DNA of 38,944 nt. Origin: an uncultured Flavobacterium sp. (lineage in GTDB: Bacteria > Bacteroidota > Bacteroidia > Flavobacteriales > Flavobacteriaceae). Below, one piece after another: positions 7,737-16,367 of this stretch. The notes under the pieces are model-generated. The model worked only from the letters and a program-made list of their open reading frames with translations. It made no database searches and was not told where the DNA came from. Location of the stretch: NCBI RefSeq assembly GCF_946481155.1, contig NZ_CAMLMK010000015.1, forward strand, positions 1 to 38,944. The letters run 5' to 3'. Position numbers and translations under genes: made by a program. Position 1 is the stretch's first letter, and each line of letters opens with the position of its first letter.

Positions 7737-7766
7737 CAAAGGTACAACGAAAATCGATCCGTGCAA
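7737..7766 (-). promoter_or_regulatory. Promoter of the tandem initiator tRNAs
   Basis: On the minus strand TTG (7766-7764), 19 bases, TACCTTTG (7744-7737): an exact match to the Flavobacterium -33/-7 consensus, 12 bases before the 5' end of the proximal tRNA. It is the best-formed promoter in the window. Confidence 0.8.
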
Positions 7767-7814
7767 CAAAAAGAGAAAAAAACTTTTTAATTTCCACTAT
7801 TCACTGGTTATGAC

Positions 7815-7822
7815 TACCTTTG
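7815..7822 (+). promoter_or_regulatory. Promoter -7 element (TACCTTTG) for era
   Basis: Exact TAnnTTTG match ending 18 bases before the era ATG. No convincing TTG at -33. It diverges from the tRNA promoter about 70 bases away. Confidence 0.6.
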
Positions 7823-7840
7823 TAGCCTAAATTCTTTTCT

Positions 7841-8725
7841 ATGTCACACAAAGCAGGTTTTGTAAATATTATCGGAAATCCAAACGTTGGGAAGTCAACT
7901 TTGATGAATGCCTTCGTTGGGGAACGCCTGTCAATCATCACTTCTAAAGCGCAGACGACCCGTCACAGAATCCTAGGGATTGTGAATGGAGAGGATTTTC
8001 AGGTGCTGTTTTCAGACACGCCCGGAATCATTAAACCAGCGTATGAGATGCAGGAATCGATGATGAATTTCGTAAAATCTGCCTTTGAAGATGCCGATGT
8101 CCTTATTTATATGGTAGAAGTTGGAGAGAAAGAATTAAAAGACGAAGCGTTTTTCAATAAAATCATCCATTCCAAAATCCCGGTTTTATTATTGTTAAAT
8201 AAAATTGACAAATCCAACCAGGAAGAATTGGAAGAACAGGTAAATCTTTGGAAAGAGAAAGTGCCCAATGCAGAGCTTTTCCCAATTTCGGCCCTGGAAA
8301 ACTTTAACGTAACGGAAGTATTCAACAGAATTTTAGAACTGCTTCCCGAATCACCCGCTTATTATCCTAAAGATGCTTTAACGGATAAACCGGAACGTTT
8401 CTTCGTAAACGAAACCATCCGTGAAAAAATCCTTATGCATTATGATAAGGAAATCCCATATGCGGTGGAAATTGAAACAGAAGAATTTATCGAAGACGAT
8501 GATATTATCCGAATCCGTGCCGTGATTATGGTGGAACGCGATACCCAAAAAGGAATTATCATCGGGCATAAAGGGGCTGCTATAAAAAGAGTAGGGGTGG
8601 AAGCGCGTCAGGATCTTGAGAAATTCTTCGGCAAGCAGATCCATATCGAAATGTTCGTAAAGGTGAACAAAGACTGGAGAAGCAACGCTTTCCAATTGCG
8701 CCGATTCGGATACAATCAAAAATAA
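7841..8725 (+). CDS. era: GTPase Era
   Basis: 294 residues, the usual Era length. G domain: G1 GNPNVGKST (12-20), G2 threonines in AQTTRHRI, G3 DTPG, G4 NKID, G5 SAL. The C-terminal KH domain has GIIIGHKGAAIKRVG (about 238-252) for binding the 3' end of 16S rRNA. Era is a checkpoint GTPase in maturation of the 30S subunit. The ATG at 7841 begins MSHKAGFVNIIGNPNVGKS, which fits the family. It is followed by der, another ribosome-assembly GTPase, but der has its own promoter. Confidence 0.97.
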   Translation: MSHKAGFVNIIGNPNVGKSTLMNAFVGERLSIITSKAQTTRHRILGIVNGEDFQVLFSDTPGIIKPAYEMQESMMNFVKSAFEDADVLIYMVEVGEKELKDEAFFNKIIHSKIPVLLLLNKIDKSNQEELEEQVNLWKEKVPNAELFPISALENFNVTEVFNRILELLPESPAYYPKDALTDKPERFFVNETIREKILMHYDKEIPYAVEIETEEFIEDDDIIRIRAVIMVERDTQKGIIIGHKGAAIKRVGVEARQDLEKFFGKQIHIEMFVKVNKDWRSNAFQLRRFGYNQK

Positions 8726-8800
8726 ATCAGAGTTTAGAAATCAGAAGTCAGAATTGGGTTAGAGTATTTCTAAATTCTAAATTCTTACTTCTAAATTTTA
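8726..8800. repeat. Hairpin made of two opposed seven-base repeat arrays
   Basis: The left arm reads on the plus strand as TTTAGAA ATCAGAA GTCAGAA; the right arm reads on the minus strand as TTTAGAA GTAAGAA TTTAGAA TTTAGAA. The arms are imperfect inverted repeats and could form a long AT-rich hairpin between era and der. There is no long T tract after it, so it is not a classical terminator. Confidence 0.6.
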
Positions 8801-8806
8801 AAAGCG

Positions 8807-8814
8807 TACTTTTG
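8807..8814 (+). promoter_or_regulatory. Promoter -7 element (TACTTTTG) for der
   Basis: Exact TAnnTTTG match, 17 bases before the der ATG. No clear TTG at -33. Confidence 0.55.
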
Positions 8815-8831
8815 CACAAAATTTAGAGAGA

Positions 8832-10142
8832 ATGAACAATATCGTAGCCATTGTTGGAAGACCAAATGTGGGAAAATCAACCTTGTTTAACAGATTGATA
8901 CAGAGAAGAGAAGCTATCGTGGATTCGGTGAGCGGGGTAACCCGTGACCGTAATTACGGGAAAAGCGAATGGAACGGAAAAGAGTTTTCGGTTATCGATA
9001 CAGGAGGATATATTAAAGGATCGGATGATATTTTTGAAGGTGAAATCCGTCGTCAGGTAGAATTAGCCATTGATGAAGCCGATGCGATTATTTTTATGGT
9101 CGACGTAGAAGAAGGTATCACGCCAATGGATGCTGAAGTGGCAAAACTGCTTCGAAAAGTGACCAAACCGATTCTGATTGCCGTAAACAAAGTGGACAAC
9201 GCCATGCGTGAAAAAGACGCTATCGAGTTCTATAATTTAGGATTAGGCGAATATTTCACGATTGCCGGAATGAACGGAAGCGGAACCGGAGAGTTACTTG
9301 ATGCTTTGGTGAAAGCCTTGCCGGAAATGCCGGATGCTGTAGAAGATGAAAACCCGTTGCCACGTTTTTGCGTAGTTGGACGTCCTAATGCAGGAAAATC
9401 ATCCTTCATTAATGCATTAATTGGTGAAGACCGATTCGTGGTTACCGATATCGCCGGAACAACACGTGATGCTATCGATACAAAATACAACCGTTTCGGG
9501 TTTGAATTTAACTTAGTGGACACCGCGGGAATCCGTAGAAAAGCGAAGGTGAAAGAGGATTTGGAATTTTATTCCGTAATGCGTTCCGTTCGTGCAATTG
9601 AGCACAGTGACGTTTGTATCCTAATGATCGATGCGACCCGTGGCTTTGAAGGGCAGGATCAGAGTATTTTCTGGTTGGCCGAAAAAAACCGTAAGGGAAT
9701 CGTAATCTTAGTGAACAAGTGGGATTTGGTAGAAAAAGATACTATGTCAACGCGTGATTATGAAGCAAAAATCCGTGAAGAATTACAACCGTTTACCGAT
9801 GTGCCAATTCTTTTCGTTTCCGCATTAACAAAACAACGTTTACTTAAAGCACTTGAAACAGCAGTGGAAGTTTTCGAAAACAGAAAACAGCGTATCTCTA
9901 CATCAAAATTCAATGAAATGATGTTGCCGATTATCGAGCGTACGCCACCACCGGCATTAAAAGGGAAATATGTAAAAATCAAATACTGTATGCAGTTACC
10001 GACACCAACACCTCAGTTCGTGTTTTTCGCTAACCTGCCACAATATGTGAAAGATCCGTACAAGCGTTATATCGAAAACCAATTACGTGAGAACTACAAT
10101 TTTACCGGAGTTCCTATTGATATTTACTTCAGACAGAAATAA
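8832..10142 (+). CDS. der: Ribosome biogenesis GTPase Der (EngA)
   Basis: 436 residues with two tandem G domains and a C-terminal KH-like domain. Domain 1: GRPNVGKST (8-16), DTGG, NKVD. Domain 2: GRPNAGKSS (about 182-190), DTAG, NKWD. The tail [14 protein letters not shown] and the final [16 protein letters not shown] are typical of Der. It acts in late assembly of the 50S subunit. It follows era on the same strand after 106 bases that hold the heptad hairpin and the der promoter. A two-way terminator follows. Confidence 0.97.
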   Translation: MNNIVAIVGRPNVGKSTLFNRLIQRREAIVDSVSGVTRDRNYGKSEWNGKEFSVIDTGGYIKGSDDIFEGEIRRQVELAIDEADAIIFMVDVEEGITPMDAEVAKLLRKVTKPILIAVNKVDNAMREKDAIEFYNLGLGEYFTIAGMNGSGTGELLDALVKALPEMPDAVEDENPLPRFCVVGRPNAGKSSFINALIGEDRFVVTDIAGTTRDAIDTKYNRFGFEFNLVDTAGIRRKAKVKEDLEFYSVMRSVRAIEHSDVCILMIDATRGFEGQDQSIFWLAEKNRKGIVILVNKWDLVEKDTMSTRDYEAKIREELQPFTDVPILFVSALTKQRLLKALETAVEVFENRKQRISTSKFNEMMLPIIERTPPPALKGKYVKIKYCMQLPTPTPQFVFFANLPQYVKDPYKRYIENQLRENYNFTGVPIDIYFRQK

Positions 10143-10177
10143 AAAAAACGCCTTTCAAATTTGAAAGGCGTTTTTTT
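10142..10177. terminator. Bidirectional terminator between der and the convergent gene
   Basis: A long palindrome centred at 10159/10160, core CGCCTTTCAAATTTGAAAGGCG (10149-10170 region) with A tract before and T tract after, works for both strands. The T tract touches the stop codon of the minus-strand gene. Confidence 0.88.
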
Positions 10178-11720
10178 ATCGGATCAGTTTTTTAGCTTTT
10201 TCCTGAATTACTTCGGCAACGGATTTATTTTCAATTTTACTTTCCAGCCAGGAAATAATATCTAAATATAAAAAGGCGCGTTTTTCATAAGGATGGTCTT
10301 CGTACGTTTTTAAGCAGGTAAGCAATCTTTTAAATTCCGATTTCAATTGATGCGGATAAATGGACCCCATTCTTTTAAGGAATTTTATTATTTCACGCTG
10401 CACCTCATGTAGATCGTTCATTTTAAGCAAAAATTTATAAGTGTTTTTCAACTGAATGTCTAAATGAAAATCCATGCTCGCTTCATAATGTGCTACTAAG
10501 TTTAAGATTCTTGCGAAACACATTAAATCTTCCCGCATGCTTAAATTTTTGTTTTCAATGATTTTATTTAAAAATTCAATGCATTTTCTATTGTTGCCAA
10601 CACCAAAATACAAGCAGGCAATTTTGTAATAAAATACCATTACGTGATGATTGTCTATCTGATCTTCATGCAGTTTTATTTTCTTCAGAACTTCATCAAC
10701 CAAATGCAGACCTCCTTCGAAATCGCCTTCTAAAAAATGCAGGTTGAATTTACTGTTGTAAAGGCATAAAAAAACAAGCGTGTTCAGGTTCTCATTTTTA
10801 GGGAAGGCTTCTGAATTTACCGTAGATTCAAAAGTCAGCAAGGTTTCTCTAAATTGTGATTTGTGCTTAATCAAATACAGGCATTCCAATAAATAAGTGG
10901 CTCCTTTTATATACCAAACCGGATTTAAATAAATCATGTGCGGATTCTTATAGAAAAGGTTCATCCATTTATTAGAATATTTATAACACGACAGGAAATC
11001 CTGTATCAGGAAGCTGTACCATAGATGTGCCTTATACAGCCATAATTTTTCCCTGAAACCTAATTCTTCTATCTGATATTCGGGTAATGCATTAGTGAAG
11101 TATTCAGTGATTACCTGCATTTCGGTGTCACTTTTTGCATAGCCGCTTTTTAATAAAATACTGTATAGCTGAAGCGATAGATTGGACAGCTTACTGGCAA
11201 TCACATTTTGCTGGCTTAGTTCTTTTGCCTGTCGGGAAAGTTCATCGGCGCGACCGATAATACTTCTGGTAATATATTGAGATTCAATGACTTTTTCCAG
11301 TTCCACGATTTCATAAGCAATGTTTTTCTCTTCATTTTCAACGGCCATAGCTTTGGCTTTTTCAAGGATTTTCAAGCTTTGCTTGTATAAACCTTTCTGA
11401 TAGAGAATTGTGGCGAAATCCAATTGTTCCCTAATGAGTATCCGAATGTTCTGGTTTACAGGGTTCATTCGCAAACTAACCAGGATTTGTTTGTATAAAT
11501 GGGCTTTTAAATTGGAAAGTTGCTGTTTGGTTACAATCTTACTTTTTAAAATTGCTTCATCATTATACTCATGCATTTTCTCCAAAAGCGTAAAAAGAGA
11601 TAAAAATTTCGCATCATTATTAACCCCTAGCCGATTAACATAAAGCTTGAAATGTCTTTTTTCAGACTTTGAAAGCGATCGTATGAGTACAAATAAATTA
11701 TCTTTTGAATGGTTTGACAT
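10176..11720 (-). CDS. Helical (TPR-like) protein of unknown function
   Basis: 514 residues, almost wholly alpha-helical, with no signal peptide or membrane segment. The N-terminus MSNHSKDNLFVLIRSLSKSEKRHFKLYV begins a charged helical region; repeated pairs of amphipathic helices such as LYKQSLKILEKAKAMA and CIEFLNKIIENKN look like degenerate tetratricopeptide repeats. I do not recognise a named family, although similar proteins are common in Flavobacteriaceae. It converges on der and diverges from the leu operon, so it is a single gene. A scaffold role is only an inference from the repeats. Confidence 0.7.
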   Translation of the reverse strand: MSNHSKDNLFVLIRSLSKSEKRHFKLYVNRLGVNNDAKFLSLFTLLEKMHEYNDEAILKSKIVTKQQLSNLKAHLYKQILVSLRMNPVNQNIRILIREQLDFATILYQKGLYKQSLKILEKAKAMAVENEEKNIAYEIVELEKVIESQYITRSIIGRADELSRQAKELSQQNVIASKLSNLSLQLYSILLKSGYAKSDTEMQVITEYFTNALPEYQIEELGFREKLWLYKAHLWYSFLIQDFLSCYKYSNKWMNLFYKNPHMIYLNPVWYIKGATYLLECLYLIKHKSQFRETLLTFESTVNSEAFPKNENLNTLVFLCLYNSKFNLHFLEGDFEGGLHLVDEVLKKIKLHEDQIDNHHVMVFYYKIACLYFGVGNNRKCIEFLNKIIENKNLSMREDLMCFARILNLVAHYEASMDFHLDIQLKNTYKFLLKMNDLHEVQREIIKFLKRMGSIYPHQLKSEFKRLLTCLKTYEDHPYEKRAFLYLDIISWLESKIENKSVAEVIQEKAKKLIR

Positions 11721-11874
11721 CGTAAAAAAGGTGTTTTTAACTTCTTATAAATCAACTGTTTAATCAATTTTTTCTATTGGTTAATGTTGTAAAACAACCC
11801 ATTAAAAAAGATTTTTTGATTAGCACAAAATATAAATTCGCATCAATAAAATAAAATTAAGTTTTAAAATTGAT

Positions 11875-13041
11875 ATGGAAACTCATAAAGTGCAAATCTT
11901 TGACACCACATTACGAGATGGTGAGCAAGTTCCCGGATGTAAGCTGAACAAGGATCAAAAAAGGGTGATTGCCCGTCGTTTGGATGAACTGGGAGTAGAT
12001 GTAATTGAAGCTGGATTTCCTGTTTCAAGCCCCGGTGATTTTGAAGCTGTGGAGGCTATCGCAAAGACCGTCTCCAATGCTACCGTTTGCGGATTAACAA
12101 GAGCTGTTAAAAATGATATTCTGGTAGCGGCTAATGCGTTGAAGTATGCCAAGAAACCACGGATACATACAGGAATAGGCACTTCCGATTCTCATATCAA
12201 ATTTAAGTTTAATGCGTCAAGGGAAGAAGTTATCGAACGCGCAGCGGAAGCAGTTTTGTATGCCAAATCATTTGTAGATGATGTTGAATTTTACGCCGAA
12301 GATGCCGGAAGAACCGATAACGAGTTTTTAGCTAAAGTATGTTCCGAAGTTATCAAAGCCGGCGCAACGGTTTTAAATATTCCGGATACAACCGGTTATT
12401 GCCTTCCCGAAGAATATGGTGCCAAAATAAAATACCTGACGGAAAATGTAATCGGGATTGAAAAAGCAATACTTTCCTGCCATTGCCATAATGATTTGGG
12501 CTTGGCCACCGCAAATTCAATTGCAGGAATCATGAATGGCGCCCGTCAGATTGAATGCACGATTAACGGTATTGGGGAACGGGCCGGGAATACTTCACTG
12601 GAAGAAGTGGTAATGATTTTACGCCAACATCCGAATTTAGGCTTCGATACCAATGTCAATTCAAAATTACTTAACGAGATCAGCCATCTGGTTTCTGAAA
12701 GCATGGGGATGATGGTCCAGCCCAATAAAGCTATTGTAGGAGCAAATGCTTTTGCCCACAGTTCTGGAATCCATCAGGACGGCGTAATTAAAAACAGGGA
12801 AACGTATGAGATTATTAATCCTGCTGATGTAGGGGTTACGGAATCTTCCATCATATTAACGGCCCGAAGCGGTCGTGCGGCTTTAGCATACAGGGCTAAA
12901 AAAATAGGCTATGAATTGACCAAATTACAATTAGATGTTGTCTACCAGGAATTCTTAAAATGGGCCGACAGGAAGAAAGAAGTGGTAGATGAAGATGTAC
13001 ACCAGATTATAGAATTGAGCAAAGTAGCAATACTATTATAA
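11875..13041 (+). CDS. leuA: 2-isopropylmalate synthase, short form
   Basis: 388 residues. It condenses acetyl-CoA with 2-oxoisovalerate, the first committed step of leucine synthesis. TIM-barrel signatures: [12 protein letters not shown] (10-21), the metal-binding HCH motif in [11 protein letters not shown] (about 203-205), and [14 protein letters not shown]. The barrel and the start of the linker are present, but the protein ends about 120-130 residues short of E. coli LeuA (523), so the C-terminal LeuA dimer/allosteric leucine-binding domain is absent. The stop is followed after 6 bases by leuC, so the end is genuine. Homocitrate or citramalate synthase activity is less likely given leuCDB next to it. 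Confidence 0.92.
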   Translation: METHKVQIFDTTLRDGEQVPGCKLNKDQKRVIARRLDELGVDVIEAGFPVSSPGDFEAVEAIAKTVSNATVCGLTRAVKNDILVAANALKYAKKPRIHTGIGTSDSHIKFKFNASREEVIERAAEAVLYAKSFVDDVEFYAEDAGRTDNEFLAKVCSEVIKAGATVLNIPDTTGYCLPEEYGAKIKYLTENVIGIEKAILSCHCHNDLGLATANSIAGIMNGARQIECTINGIGERAGNTSLEEVVMILRQHPNLGFDTNVNSKLLNEISHLVSESMGMMVQPNKAIVGANAFAHSSGIHQDGVIKNRETYEIINPADVGVTESSIILTARSGRAALAYRAKKIGYELTKLQLDVVYQEFLKWADRKKEVVDEDVHQIIELSKVAILL

Positions 13042-13047
13042 ATAGAA

Positions 13048-14433
13048 ATGGAAAAGAAAACATTATTCGATAAAGTTTGGGACGCTCATGTAGTAAACAC
13101 TATCCCTGACGGACCTCAGGTATTATATATAGACCGGCATTTAATTCACGAAGTAACCAGTCCTCAGGCATTTGCAGAATTGGAAGAACGGAATATTCCT
13201 GTTTTCAGACCGGGTCAAATAGTAGCGACTGCGGATCATAACGTCCCTACCAAAAACCAACATTTACCCATTAAGGATGCATTGTCCAAAAATCAGTTAG
13301 AGCAACTGACAAAGAATTGTACTAAAAACGGAATCACATTATACGGATTAGGACATGAATATCAAGGGATTGTGCACGTAATAGCTCCGGAATTAGGCAT
13401 AACACAACCTGGAATGACAATGGTTTGCGGGGATAGTCATACGTCCACACATGGAGCTTTCGGAACGATTGCTTTTGGTATTGGTACCAGTCAGGTGGCT
13501 CAGGTATTCGCCAGCCAGTGTCTGCTCCTGAACAAACCTAAAAGTTTACGCGTAAATGTAAACGGGAAATTGGCTGAAGGGGTTTCTCCTAAAGATGTGA
13601 TTTTATATGTCATTTCAAAAATCGGCACCAATTCGGGCACGGGATATTTCTGCGAATACGCTGGAAATGTCTTTGAGGAAATGTCCATGGAAGGCCGAAT
13701 GACGGTCTGCAACATGAGTATTGAAATGGGTGCGCGTGGCGGAATGATCGCTCCGGATGAAACTACATTCAATTATCTGAAAGGGAAAAAATTTGCGCCT
13801 GGCGGACAAGAATTAGAAGAAAAAATCGCCTATTGGAAGACCTTACCAACCGATGAAGGAGCAGTTTTCGATAAAGAATATCACTTTAATGCAGAAGAGA
13901 TCGCGCCAATGATCACATACGGAACCAATCCGGGCATGGGTATGAAAATAAATGGAGCAATACCTTTCAGTGATGATGTGACTTTTGAAAAAGCACTGGA
14001 ATATATGGGATTCCAAAAAGGGGAATCGTTGTTGAACAAACAAGTGAATTATGTTTTTATAGGAAGTTGTACGAATTCCAGAATTGAAGATTTCAGAGCA
14101 GCTGCCGGTTACATAAAAGGAAGGCAAAAAGCAGATAATGTCACGGCTTTAATTGTGCCGGGCTCGCAACAGGTATTGAAACAAATAAACGAAGAAGGCC
14201 TGACAGAAATATTCGAAGCAGCCGGATTTGAAATTCGGCAACCGGGCTGTTCTGCTTGTCTGGCGATGAACGATGATAAAGTTCCTGCCGGAGAATATTG
14301 CGTGTCTACCTCAAACAGGAATTTTGAAGGGCGCCAGGGGCAGGGAGCAAGGACATTATTAGCAAGTCCCTTATTGGCAGCTGCCATAGCTGTTGAAGGT
14401 AAAATTTTCGACATAACCAAACAATTGAATTAG
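13048..14433 (+). CDS. leuC: 3-isopropylmalate dehydratase large subunit
   Basis: 461 residues, close to the family's 466. N-terminal [13 protein letters not shown] and [16 protein letters not shown] are characteristic. The three [4Fe-4S] ligands are seen in [12 protein letters not shown] (Cys about 340) and GCSACLAMN (about 400 and 403). With LeuD it isomerises 2- to 3-isopropylmalate. Starts 6 bases after leuA; its TAG stop is directly followed by the ATG of leuD, so the subunits are made together. Confidence 0.97.
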   Translation: MEKKTLFDKVWDAHVVNTIPDGPQVLYIDRHLIHEVTSPQAFAELEERNIPVFRPGQIVATADHNVPTKNQHLPIKDALSKNQLEQLTKNCTKNGITLYGLGHEYQGIVHVIAPELGITQPGMTMVCGDSHTSTHGAFGTIAFGIGTSQVAQVFASQCLLLNKPKSLRVNVNGKLAEGVSPKDVILYVISKIGTNSGTGYFCEYAGNVFEEMSMEGRMTVCNMSIEMGARGGMIAPDETTFNYLKGKKFAPGGQELEEKIAYWKTLPTDEGAVFDKEYHFNAEEIAPMITYGTNPGMGMKINGAIPFSDDVTFEKALEYMGFQKGESLLNKQVNYVFIGSCTNSRIEDFRAAAGYIKGRQKADNVTALIVPGSQQVLKQINEEGLTEIFEAAGFEIRQPGCSACLAMNDDKVPAGEYCVSTSNRNFEGRQGQGARTLLASPLLAAAIAVEGKIFDITKQLN

Positions 14434-15039
14434 ATGGAGAAGTTTATAAAATTACAATCGACTGCTGTTCCGTTACCTGTGGAAAATATTGACACGGATC
14501 AGATCATTCCTGCGCGTTTTCTGAAAGTAACCAATAAAATCGGATTTGGAAATAACCTGTTTCGGGATTGGCGCTATGATGAAAATAATGAAATCATCAC
14601 GTCATTCGCATTAAATAATCCCAAGTATAATGGAAGCATTCTGATTGCCGGAGATAATTTTGGTTGTGGCAGCAGTCGCGAGCACGCCGCCTGGGCTCTA
14701 ACGGATTACGGTTTTAAAGTTGTGGTGTCAAGTTACTTTGCCGATATTTTTAAAGGGAATGCATTGAATAATGGCTTATTACCCATACAGGTAACGCCTG
14801 AATTTTTAAAAAAGATACTAACGGCAATTACCGAAAATCCATTGGTAAAAGTGATCATAGATCTAGAAAAACAAATCATAGCTATAGATGGTACAACGCT
14901 GTCGGCACCGTTTGAAATTGATGCGTATAAAAAAATATGCATGATTAACGGGTATGATGATATAGATTTTTTAGTAAGTAACAAAAAAGAAATAGAAGCT
15001 TTTGAAAAAAGAAACGCTTCGAGAATAACGATAGTATGA
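14434..15039 (+). CDS. leuD: 3-isopropylmalate dehydratase small subunit
   Basis: 201 residues, the standard length. N-terminal [20 protein letters not shown] and the swivel-domain loop [17 protein letters not shown] identify it. It supplies substrate-specificity residues to LeuC. No gap to leuC; its TGA overlaps the ATG of leuB (ATGA), which suggests translational coupling. Confidence 0.97.
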   Translation: MEKFIKLQSTAVPLPVENIDTDQIIPARFLKVTNKIGFGNNLFRDWRYDENNEIITSFALNNPKYNGSILIAGDNFGCGSSREHAAWALTDYGFKVVVSSYFADIFKGNALNNGLLPIQVTPEFLKKILTAITENPLVKVIIDLEKQIIAIDGTTLSAPFEIDAYKKICMINGYDDIDFLVSNKKEIEAFEKRNASRITIV

Positions 15040-16169
15040 AAATGGGAAAAGTAAGTTTAAATATTGCAGTATTAGCAGGAGATGGGATCGGTCCGGAAGT
15101 AACGCACCAATCCATAAAAGTCTTGAAAGCCGTGTCGGAAGTATACGGGCATACTTTTAAATTTAAAGAAGCATTGGTAGGCGCAATTGCCATAGAGGAA
15201 ACACACGATCCTTTGCCGGAAAAAACACTTTCATTGTGTAAAGCTTCACATGCTGTTTTATTTGGAGCTATCGGTGATCCGAAATATGATAATAATCCTA
15301 ATGCAAAAGTGCGGCCTGAACAAGGTTTATTGCGATTGCGTAAAGAATTGGGATTATATGCCAACATTCGTCCGATAAAAGCGTATGAATCGTTACTGGA
15401 CAAATCGCCTTTAAAAAGAGAGATCATAAAAAATACCGATATGGTAATCTATCGGGAATTAACCGGCGGAATTTATTTTGGTGAAAAGAAGGTAAGCGAG
15501 GATGGCACAGTGGCTTCCGATTTATGTGAGTATTCCCAATTTGAAATAGAAAGAATAACACATTTAGCTTTCAAGGCAGCACAGGCCAGAAGGAATAAAG
15601 TCACTTTAGTGGATAAAGCTAATGTGCTGGAATCTTCCCGTTTGTGGAGGAGGGTAGTAACGAACATTGCAAAAGAATATCCCGGCGTGGAATTGGATTT
15701 TCTTTTCGTAGACAACGCTGCAATGCAGATGATTTTAAATCCGGTTCAGTTTGATGTGATCTTAACCGAAAACATGTTTGGCGATATCATTTCCGATGAA
15801 GGCAGTGTCATTGGCGGGTCAATCGGATTGCTGGCTTCCGCTTCTGTGGGTGATGCAACTGCTTTATTTGAGCCTATTCACGGATCGTATCCGCAGGCTA
15901 AAGGCAAAAATATAGCTAACCCGATTGCCTCAATTTTAAGTAGTGCAATGTTATTGGATCATTTTAACCTTAACGAAGAAGCTAAAGCAGTCCGCAAGGC
16001 CGTTGAGAAAGCATTAAAACAGAATATTGTCACTCAGGATTTAAGTGATGGTAAACATTTTTCGACAGACTATGTGGGTGATTTTATAGCGAAATCGATA
16101 CTTGCTGCTACGGATGACGAGTATATAAATTATGAGAATATTATTTTAGGAAAATCTGTTTTTATATAA
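15036..16169 (+). CDS. leuB: 3-isopropylmalate dehydrogenase
   Basis: 377 residues. It oxidises and decarboxylates 3-isopropylmalate with NAD. N-terminal [15 protein letters not shown], the substrate loop [14 protein letters not shown], and the metal-binding [13 protein letters not shown] (about 244-256) followed by an [11 protein letters not shown]-binding segment are all present. The start overlaps leuD by 4 bases; a second ATG two codons later is possible. Last gene of the operon, followed by a terminator at 16203-16231. Confidence 0.97.
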   Translation: MKMGKVSLNIAVLAGDGIGPEVTHQSIKVLKAVSEVYGHTFKFKEALVGAIAIEETHDPLPEKTLSLCKASHAVLFGAIGDPKYDNNPNAKVRPEQGLLRLRKELGLYANIRPIKAYESLLDKSPLKREIIKNTDMVIYRELTGGIYFGEKKVSEDGTVASDLCEYSQFEIERITHLAFKAAQARRNKVTLVDKANVLESSRLWRRVVTNIAKEYPGVELDFLFVDNAAMQMILNPVQFDVILTENMFGDIISDEGSVIGGSIGLLASASVGDATALFEPIHGSYPQAKGKNIANPIASILSSAMLLDHFNLNEEAKAVRKAVEKALKQNIVTQDLSDGKHFSTDYVGDFIAKSILAATDDEYINYENIILGKSVFI

Positions 16170-16202
16170 TAAACAACTACCCAACAACCAACTATTTCTT
16201 TA

Positions 16203-16231
16203 ATGGCCGCTATTTTTAGCGGTCATTTTTC
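16203..16231 (+). terminator. Terminator after the leu operon
   Basis: ATGGCCGCTA (16203-16212), loop of four T, TAGCGGTCAT (16217-16226) with one G-T pair, then T5. 33 bases after the leuB stop. Confidence 0.82.
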
Positions 16232-16367
16232 TTTGATAAAATTTTAAGTCTTCCTGGTTAAGAAATCATTTGTTAATCTTTTTGTAACAAATAAAATTCT
16301 GACATAATAAAATCTTTATTTTGCGGTTTTAGTGAGAAATCATTTCAACCGTATTTTTATTTAATCC

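Noticed and set aside
11721..11874. Attenuator or T-box ahead of leuA
   Set aside because: No run of Leu codons, no antiterminator pair, no T-box bulge; only a weak TAAATTCG promoter-like sequence is seen.
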